From positions 569,037,095 to 569,101,094 of the forward strand of contig NC_081405.1 of NCBI RefSeq assembly GCF_030272615.1: 64,000 nt of DNA, given 5' to 3'. Both the position numbers and the translations under genes were made by a program. Each line of letters begins with the position of its first letter. Within the stretch, counting starts at the first letter, position 1. The notes below the pieces were generated by a model that did not search any database, was not told the origin of the DNA, and worked only from the letters and a program-made list of their open reading frames with translations. Positions 56,411 through 64,000 of this stretch are shown piece after piece. The DNA comes from Cryptomeria japonica. Taxonomy: Eukaryota > Streptophyta > Pinopsida > Cupressales > Cupressaceae.

Positions 56411-57155
56411 TGTAGACACCTAAAATTGTCCAGTCTAATTAAATAAATATTTTATTTATTTAATTATTTTAGCCTAATTCTTCTATTAATTAAATAAATC
56501 TTTATTTATTTAATTAATTCATTTATCCTCTTCTAGCCTTATTTCTCATTTAAATAAATACATTTATTTATTTAAATTACCCTTTTCCTAAATTAAATAA
56601 ATATCTTATTTATTTAATTGATCCCACTTCCTCTATTAATTAAATCAATATTTATTTATTTAATTAATTCATTAACCTTTTCTACCCATGACACATGTCA
56701 TTCATCTCTTAATTCCTACACTACCTACCCTCCAATCATAGCCGACCATTTATCTTTTACACCTCTCAATCTTATCCCTCCATTTCTTATAGTGCCTTCT
56801 ATATAAGGAGATGCTTCCTTCATTATCAACCCCCGATGATTACTCGACTACACTACACCTTTGAACTTTCATATGCGATCCTACTTGCAACCACATTTCC
56901 ATTCTTTGTTGAGCTCTTGTGCACATAAAATCTGAGAGCAAATATATCAAGCAAGATCAATGGAGATAGGAAGAATGGAGATCCAAACCCTATTGGACAT
57001 GTGATGGTATAATCTTTGTGATTTCATTTGATTTGCATTGTCTTAGGTAATCTTCATATGTTATGGTGGATCTTTATTGTTGCTAGGCTAGGATTTTGTG
57101 GTTGAATCTATTTAGTCTTTCAATATTATTGTTGTATCCATTTTCACCATAAACA
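56411..57155 (+). repeat. LTR of Tat-like gypsy element
   Basis: Starts TGTAGACACCTAAAATTG after a polypurine tract and ends CACCATAAACA before the PBS. A strongly repetitive AT segment (TTAAATAAAT/ATTTATTTAATT units, 56436-56672) fills the first third. TATA-like TCTATATAAGGAG near 56811-56823. Only one copy is in the window. Confidence 0.72.
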
Positions 57156-57158
57156 TTT

Positions 57159-57176
57159 TGGCACGCCCTATGGGAC
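57159..57176 (+). promoter_or_regulatory. primer binding site of Tat-like element
   Basis: TGGCACGCCCTATGGGAC, three bases after the LTR. It resembles the TGGCGCCCACCGTGGGGC type used by Tat/Ogre gypsy elements, with several changes. The exact primer tRNA cannot be decided by eye. Confidence 0.6.
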
Positions 57177-59670
57177 ATGGATTTTTGTTAGATCTGTGTT
57201 TTTTTTTGCAAATTTTTCTAACCCTATATTGTTGTTTTGTAAAACAATTTGGAGAATAACCTTGTGCAGCTAGGGTTTTGGACACAAAATCAAGATCTTG
57301 GAGAGATTCAATCATATCTCACAAATGGCTTGGAAATTTTGCACAAAAGTTTTTTTGCAGGTTGAAGACAGTATCAAGAGCTCTCAAAGAAAATTTTTGA
57401 TCTATTGGAGCATATTGTAATTTTTTATCAATTTTGTACAAATTTTCATAAAAAAATTAATTTTGAGAGCAAATGAGTGATTTTTTTGGATTTTCTTACA
57501 TTTTTGGAAATCCCTCATAATTATACACAAAATCTGTTCTTTGTGATTTTAGTTTTGATGCAAAATATTTCCCTAAAAATTGGATCTTTAAAAATTAGGG
57601 TTTTTCCTTATTTTGATCAGATCTCACAAATGGCTTCTAATTGTGGCCTCAAAGTTTTTTTGTAGGTCAAGAAAAGTATCCAAAGTGTTCAATAAAATTT
57701 TTAGAGTTTTTGGATCAAATTTTCATTTTATATGAATTTTTTATGATTTTTCATAAAAAATTAATTTTGAGAGAAAATTAGTGAATTTTTTGGATTTTCT
57801 TACATTTTTGGAAGTATCTTAGAATTATACATAGGATATTTTCTTTTTTATTTTAAATTTGATGCAAAATAATTCCTCAAAAATTGGATCTTTGAAAATT
57901 AGGGTTTTGCATTATTTTACTCATATCTCGCAAATGGCTTGGATTTGTTGCAAAAAACAATTTATGCGGGTTTGGAAGACCATCAGGACTGTCCAGTAGA
58001 AATTTAAGATTTGTTGGATAGATTTTGCATTTTATATGAATTGTTTATGATTTTTCATAAAAAATTAATTTTTGGAGCAAATTAGCAAATTTTTTGGATT
58101 TTCTTACATTTCTAGAAATCTCTTGAAATTTAACATGTGGTATTTTTTTATGATGAATCAAATCTTTGAATTGGTCAACAAAATACATTGTTGAAGGCCC
58201 CTATTTCACAAAGTCCTTTGGATCTAAAATTTACCTAACTTGTGTGCTTGTAGGAAGGGGTGATCATTTGAAACAATCCAAACTACTAATAAATCTTGGT
58301 TGCAAGACCTTGACAAGGATTTTATTTTGATCTTTATTGTGCCTTGTTTTCATATATTAGCAAACACTTCAATTGGTGCACTAAAATTGACCAGTGTCTT
58401 TTGTGTCTTGGGCAATAGGCTCTTTTTGTTTCATCTTTAGAGGGCCTGTCTCCCTGTGTGGTCATTAGGACTGCTAGTGAGGAGAGAACAACCCAAGTGG
58501 TAGCAAGGAAAAGCCATCCTCTTCATAACCACTATAAACAACTATATTCATGGTGAAAACTATGGATAACGTGTGCTGATTAGTTCATACCGACATTATG
58601 TCTCCCCACAAACCCGTTTGATCAAATTTATTTGATCAGTTGTAGGGCATAACCCCTACTGGCTAGGAGCCTTCTATATTTACAGAGTTGAAAGTGCCGC
58701 ATGTATGGCCACATGAGTGGATGCCCTTACTAGCACCTTTTTTTTTTAGAAGGCAAAATCCTTCTAGTTGTTGGGACAGGAGGTGGGACCTCTGGTAGAG
58801 GCCCACACACATATGGTTCTTAGTAGAGATACAAAGTTTGCCACAAGGAGTTTTCATGGGGACTGATGCTTGGCTGCCCTGAGAAGTGAGTGTTGAGGGT
58901 GGAGCCAGTGGGGTCAAGAATCTAAGTATCCACTCTGAATAGCGTAGCCTCATGTGGGATCAACAACTATTGTCCTAGCCAACCATAAGAATTATGCTTG
59001 TCTTATTTTGAACAATCAAACATTCAAGACCAAACATCAAAACATTGTGTCTTTTGTGTCTTCGAGTGTATACAAAATAATTTTATGTCAAACAACACAC
59101 TTTTCTTTGAGTCATTTTGAGTCTAAAAACTTGCAAACATTGAGTCTTCATCAACATTGTGTCCTCTTGTCACAGAAATAAGTCAAAATTTCAGATTGGG
59201 TCACAACAAAACAACTTCACAAATTGGAAAATTTTACAGTCTAGCAAAGAAGAGCAATCAGTTTCAAAATTCTTGAGCTTCCTAACTTATTTCTCCAGGT
59301 TTTCATCTAGCATTCAACCTATTTTTGGGTCTCACAAAGTCGATCATTGCTTCACATCTTGCATTACATTCACATTTGTCTAAACTTGAGTCAAAAGGTC
59401 ACTTGCTTGTCCTCATCATACTTTGTCAACACATTACATACAACAACATTTTGCTAAGTGGTCCCTCATCAAGGTCTATCGCCTTTGGGTCTCATTTGGT
59501 CTTACTTAGAGTCAAGGTAAACTTACCTCATCAAGAGAAACTATCATCTCTTTGGAAGCCACACCTACTCTACTGCATACATACTTTGTCTTACATTCCA
59601 TCCAACTCTTGGTCTTCCATACTCTTTCCATTTTCATCTAGTCTCAAACATCTCGGTCAATACCTAGTTC
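57177..59670 (+). other. long leader of Tat-like element
   Basis: About 2.5 kb between PBS and gag without a long frame. The first part holds a three-unit tandem repeat (57316-58145). The later part contains an inverted pair around TTTGATCAAATTTATTTGATCA (in parts, 58617-58638) and a poly-T run (58739-58748). Long leaders are usual in the Tat/Ogre group. Confidence 0.6.
57316..58145 (+). repeat. three tandem repeats of about 300 bases
   Basis: Units begin ATCTCACAAATGGCTT at 57316, ATCTCACAAATGGCTT at 57621 and ATCTCGCAAATGGCTT at 57925. Each contains TTTGGATTTTCTTACATTT and AAAAATTAATTTT, and the first two end AAAATTAGGGTTTT. The units are diverged, so the duplication is not recent. Confidence 0.88.
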
Positions 59671-60295
59671 ATGGTTCAAACCCGTTTCCAAAAATCTAGT
59701 AGAGAAGCTAAAGAGGCTGAAGAGTCCATAAACATGAGTGCCTATGAGTATGACAATGATATCTTTTTCAATTTTGATCATACTACATTACCTAACATGG
59801 ATGACTATAGAAACATTCCAAATGTTGAGCACATGGACACTATAAAAAACAATGATACACACAATGACAATATGGACAACATTTCAATACATTCAGTAGA
59901 AGTGGAAGACTCCATTATGGATCCTTGTTTCAATCAATTGGCTGAGGAAATAATGAGGAGGGATAGTCAATATTTCTTACAAAAGATGGCACAAAGTGGA
60001 GCCAAGATACCTCATGATTGTGACATGTCTCAAATAATGGAAAATCAACCTTTGCAACAACCTCACCTCAACATGGATCAAAGGAGGCCTAATAGTGGAG
60101 GCAATAGAGGACCACATCTTATGCCTGAATCACCATCATCTTTGTTTCAAAAACCAAAGGTCCCATACACACATGGTCAAGCATATGATACTCACCTTCG
60201 CAGACCATTATGGAAGCCTTATGTAGAAAATAATGCTCAATCACATACCAACGCTAAGGACCAACCACCAAAGCAATTGGATATCCAAAGGCATG
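59671..60295 (+). pseudogene. gag N-terminal part of Tat-like element, cut by copia insertion
   Basis: ATG 59671 (MVQTRFQKSSREAKEAEESI) opens 208 uninterrupted codons. Acidic, Asn/Asp-rich N-terminal part, then FNQLAEEIMRRDSQYFLQKM and ahead of it a conserved-looking helix, then a Pro/Gln-rich stretch, PHDCDMSQIMENQPLQQP and WKPYVENNAQSHTN. Position after LTR, PBS and a long leader supports gag of a Tat-like gypsy element; no knuckle lies in the remaining part. A minus-strand copia LTR starts at 60296 and ends the frame. The rest of the element should lie beyond the window. Group assignment is moderate. Confidence 0.62.
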
Positions 60296-61724
60296 TGCTA
60301 ATAAGATGAGAGGGGGGGTGAATCAGACAAACTTAATCTTGCATAAAATCAATAGATTAATCCTCGGTAGCTTTAACAGATATATGTAACTAAAACTGTA
60401 AAACATGCAAACTCATAAACAGATAACATCACAACATATTCAACACTAGATTTAACATGGAAACCCAAATAGGGAAAAACCACTATGGGATTTCAGACCC
60501 ACTAAGAATATACTCTTCTAGAGTATGCTCAGTTAAAAGAAAATCCTATTAAAGATTACAAACACATTGCTAGATGTGACCTAGTTAAGGGATTTCCCTC
60601 AGATCTGTTAGGATCTTCCCCTTGTTAGAGGTGATCTTGTTAAAGGGTTTCAAACACTAAATTAGAATGTCACCTTGCTAGAGGATTTACAAATAAGACT
60701 GTTAAGTCCACTCGGTTAAGAGATTTTCTGTCACTTACAAATAAACAACAGTAATGAGTATGTCTGCAAATTTGCATCTAAAATGCTAAAGTAGATTCTT
60801 ATTTGCTTAATACAATCTAGTCATAGGACTTATCTTGTTCCTCTGATGGGCTCCTTACTTTGTTATTCAAACAGGTCTTCAAGCTTCTATGCTCGATAAT
60901 CACTATGTAGCATCCCTATGCTTACACTTGCCTGCATACATTGTTTATCAATAGTTCCTTATTTATAAACAATTTTCTAACCGCTTAATCTCCTTGATCA
61001 CATTTCCCATGATCAATCTTAGCCATCAAATCTTCAGACTTGACCAGGTTCAATGTATCCTTTGATCTAAAATTTTTTTACCTCGCCTTGGAACTTGCAT
61101 ACATATCTTGGAACTTGTGCTAGGGTATTGCGGTTCAATCTAAGCTGTAGATCTTTCTATCAATCTTCCATTGCCATAGATCCTTAACAAACTTCATACA
61201 TGTTGTATCAATCATTTAATCATATCCAGCTCATCAGCTTCCTTCATTAAATAACGCATGTATTCATCCAATGCATTCTATTATTACTCGGTTGCAACTC
61301 GGTAAATACTAAACTTCACTCTGTAGACATTCCTCCTTCATTAACCAATAGTGATAACCTTAGGGTTTACCGACTAGGTTCCTTGCTTGGTAACATAGTA
61401 TAGTATTAACCTTACAAACAATAGCATATGTAGGATATCAAAACAATCTAAACATCATGATCTCATCATTGTCTAACTTGGTAATAGTTGCCCATTGAAT
61501 AACTTATTCCTCCCCTTATTCATCACATTCTTTCTGTGTCTTTTACCGACATCTTAATTCTCTTCAAAACATACTTCTTAAGATATGGCAACATCATACT
61601 AAATCAAAAAATCAATTTCTTGACATCAATGACAAAATAATATTGTTAAGATAGTAAACATCCTTAATCAGTTATATCCATAATCATCAACAACCTTCTC
61701 AATATCCTTATTGAAATGCCAACA
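60296..61724 (-). repeat. 3' LTR of right-hand copia
   Basis: Plus-strand start TGCTAATAAGATGAGAGG (the expected TGTTAG changed) and end GAAATGCCAACA. It has the poly-G run, then TGAATCAGAC near the start, the block 'AACATGGAAACCCAAATAGG' with 'AAAAACCACTATGGG' (60456-60490), and CGGTA/ACCGA motifs. Boundaries rest on the ends and the adjacent PPT; the second LTR is not in the window. Confidence 0.8.
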
Positions 61725-62066
61725 ATCTCCCCCTTTGGCATTGATGGCAAAACCAATTGATTTGACCTAAAAGATTCAAATTCAGATTGCTGTGAGATGT
61801 TGAAATTCTCTGCCCCTATCATTAGTCTTCTCCCCCTTTGACAACAATGCCAAAAGAAAACTAATACATAATTTATTCCTGTGTGAATTAATTCCTTTGC
61901 TGTTCGGTATCAACTTAGTCTTGGTCAGAGCATTTTGTCTTCAATTCATGTTCCCTGTTTTTGTTTCCTACACACCTTTAGAAAACCTCCTAAAGTGTGT
62001 AAATCAACATCAACTCCTAAAAGGTATTATTTAAAGTCATTGAATTGATGCTTTCACTGAACTCGG
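61725..62066 (-). promoter_or_regulatory. PPT array of right-hand copia
   Basis: Plus-strand ATCTCCCCCTTTGGCA (61725-61740, against the LTR) and TTCTCCCCCTTTGACA (about 61828-61843) are purine tracts on the element strand, both followed by ATTGATGGC- or ACAATGCC-like words. Confidence 0.75.
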
Positions 62067-64000
62067 TTAGTGAGTAGAAGATAGGGGTAGGACCCCTAAC
62101 TTACTTCTAAGATACTCAAAAGTGTCTCCCTTGGCAGAGGCTTGGTGAAGATATTTGCTATTTGTTCCTTTGAGCTAACATATTCCAACACCACTTTCTT
62201 CTCTTGAACTTCTTCTCTAAGATAATGATATTTGATAGAGATGTGCTTTGTCTTAGAGTGCATAACAGGATTCTTTGAAATGTTTATGGCACTAGTATTG
62301 TCACAGAATATAGTTACTAGTTCAGTAACTTTCTCATTTATGCCTTCCAATAGTTGTTTGATCCATGCTATATTGGTACAATTCAATGCTACAGCAACAT
62401 ATTCACCTTCTACTGTTGACTGTGAAACACATCATTGTTTCTTTCTAAGCCAACTCACTAGTCTTTCTCCTAAAAAGAAAGCTCCTCCACTTATGCTTTT
62501 CTTGTCATCAATGTTGCCTACCCAATTACCATCAGTATAAAATTTTAAATCAAAAACATTTCCTTTCTGGTATACTAAGCCATAATCCTCAGTGCCTTTC
62601 AAGTATCTGAAAATTCTTTTGATTGTTGTCATATGTGTTTCCTTGGGATTTGCAGAAAATCTTTTAACTATACCTACTACATGTGCTATATCTGGCCTGC
62701 TATGAACAACATATTGCAACTTTCCAATCATAGATTGATAAAGTGTCTCATCAACAGATGCAAATTCATCATTCTTTGATAGTTTATAGCTGGTAGTCAT
62801 AGGAGTACTTACTGGCTTTGAATCCTCCATTCCAAATTTCTTCAAGATTTCCTTTATGTACTTGGATTGAGTAATGAAAATCTCATCTTTCATTTGCAAT
62901 ATATGTAAACCTATAAAATACTTTATCTCACTGATTAATGACATCTCAAATTCTTTGCTCATTTCATTTCCAAAGTTCTTGCATAAGGAGTCATTACCAC
63001 AAAAGATAATATCATCAACAAATATGGCTGAGATTGGTATTCCTTTGTCTTCATCATTTTTCATGTACATATTACTATTTTCACTAGTTCTTATAAAACC
63101 AATCTTGATTAAATAAGAATGCAATCTCTCATACGATGCTGTAGGTGCTTTCTTTAGACCATATAAAGCTTTGTTCAGTTTACATACCTTATCTTTATTC
63201 TCTCCTTCAAAAAATCCTTTAGGTTGTTCAGTAAAAACTTCTTCTTCTAATGTATCATTCAGAAATGCAGATTTGACATCCATTTGATATACTTTGAAAT
63301 TCTTGTAAGCAACATATGCCAACAATGTTCTTACTCCTTCAAGTCTTGCCACAGGTGCAAAAGTCTCACCATAATCAATTCCTTCTTCTTGAGCATAACC
63401 TTTGCAAACTAGTCTTTCTTTATTTCGAATGACCTCACCTTTTTCATTCAGCTTGTTTCTGAAAATCCACTTTGTATCGATTACATTTTTATCCTTTGGT
63501 CTTGGGACCAGTGTCCATGTGTCATTCTTCTTGATTTGATCAATCTCTTCTGTCATAGCATTTATCCAATCTTCATTGTTAAATGCCTCTTTCACTATCC
63601 TTGGTTCAAATTCGGATATCAGACATGTGTTCTGTCTCAGTTTGTTCCTTGTCATCACTGGATCATTCTTATCTCCTATAATCTGACTTGATGCATGATT
63701 CCTTCTAAATACTTGGCTAATATAGGCTTGGTAGATTCTGTATGATCTTCTTCATCACTCGGTAACTAGATATTCTCTTCATTTCCTTTAGCAGTTTTCT
63801 CGGTAGGACTTCTCAGTTGAACATATACAAATTCTTCATAATCTTCTGATTCCTTTGAATTTCCTTCATCATTTCTTTCTGCATATTCATCAATTTTCAC
63901 ATTTGCACTTTCTACTATTTTGTTAGATGATTTGAGTGGACATTTATATGCTTTGCTTCTAGAAGAATAACCTAGAAATGTTCCTTCTTCACTTTTCTGA
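62067..64000 (-). pseudogene. integrase end, reverse transcriptase and RNase H of right-hand copia
   Basis: From the window edge the minus strand reads SEEGTFLGYSSRSKAYKC and IVESANVKIDE (integrase end), an acidic linker with a frame change near 63740, then an uninterrupted 408-codon stretch (63658-62432): [60 protein letters not shown], catalytic [10 protein letters not shown] (about 63015), [35 protein letters not shown] at 62432 follows WLRKKQ; RNase H goes on (STVEGEYVAVALNCTNIAWI, IFCDNTSAI, ANIFTKPLPRET), shifts near 62120 and ends LGVLPLSST at 62067. All RT catalytic residues are present. Confidence 0.9.

Larger units (their letters stand above)
60296..64000 (-). mobile_element. minus-strand copia element, partial at window end
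   Basis: 3' LTR 60296-61724, PPT array, RNase H and RT and the end of integrase on the minus strand, running off at 64000. Its left flank 5-mer would be GCATG (60291-60295); the partner is outside. Its RT differs clearly from those of the other two copia families here. It interrupts the gag of the Tat-like element. Confidence 0.85.

Noticed and set aside
57316-58145. Possible CRISPR-like array
   Set aside because: The units are about 300 bases, diverged and contiguous, in a plant retroelement leader. There are no short direct repeats with unique spacers.

Overview
This window looks like nuclear DNA from a plant with a very large, repeat-filled genome, most likely a gymnosperm. That is inference: it rests on AT-rich sequence, Sirevirus-like Ty1/copia elements, a chromodomain Ty3/gypsy element, a Tat-like gypsy element, multi-kilobase solo LTRs and deep nesting. 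I recognise no ordinary host gene, rRNA, tRNA or CRISPR array. Nearly everything can be assigned to LTR retrotransposons or relics of them. Most coding sequence is broken by stops and frameshifts.

Left part (1-16880). The tail of a non-autonomous element (1-1367) is fused through an LTR and primer-binding-site leader to a 5'-truncated plus-strand copia element (1409-16880). A minus-strand copia element of the same family (3689-14289, target duplication AGTTT) sits in its reverse-transcriptase region. That element is itself split by a 3.85-kb solo LTR (5156-9008, duplication TCAAA).

Middle part (16881-55422). After an unrecognised minus-strand ORF and two LTR relics comes a minus-strand gypsy chromovirus, scattered in pieces from about 19791 to 55422. 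Five insertions break it: a solo LTR (20185-21813), a second solo LTR (23514-24635), a plus-strand copia element (25009-48583), an unusual 4.85-kb unit with a spliced-looking large ORF (49392-54238), and a partial LTR (from 55423). The copia element carries a minus-strand non-autonomous element, called N2 here (28043-42615, duplication ACTAG). N2 carries a plus-strand non-autonomous element, N1 (34204-40797, duplication GATGC). The chain chromovirus, copia, N2, N1 is four levels deep, and the duplications give the order of arrival.

Right part (55423-64000). The LTR fragment is followed by a Tat-like gypsy element (LTR, PBS, repeat-bearing leader, gag). Its gag is cut at 60296 by a minus-strand copia element that runs off the window end.

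The most interesting system is the N1/N2 class. Both have LTRs, a PBS and PPTs but no pol. Both encode a gag-like protein lacking the usual N-terminal capsid region, with a coiled coil and four CCHC knuckles. Both also encode a second large protein (ORF-X) of unknown function that is recognisably homologous between the two although their LTRs differ. In N1 the first 640 codons of ORF-X are uninterrupted. A third ORF-X relic lies at the window start. A possibly related protein with a short predicted intron occupies the 49392-54238 unit.
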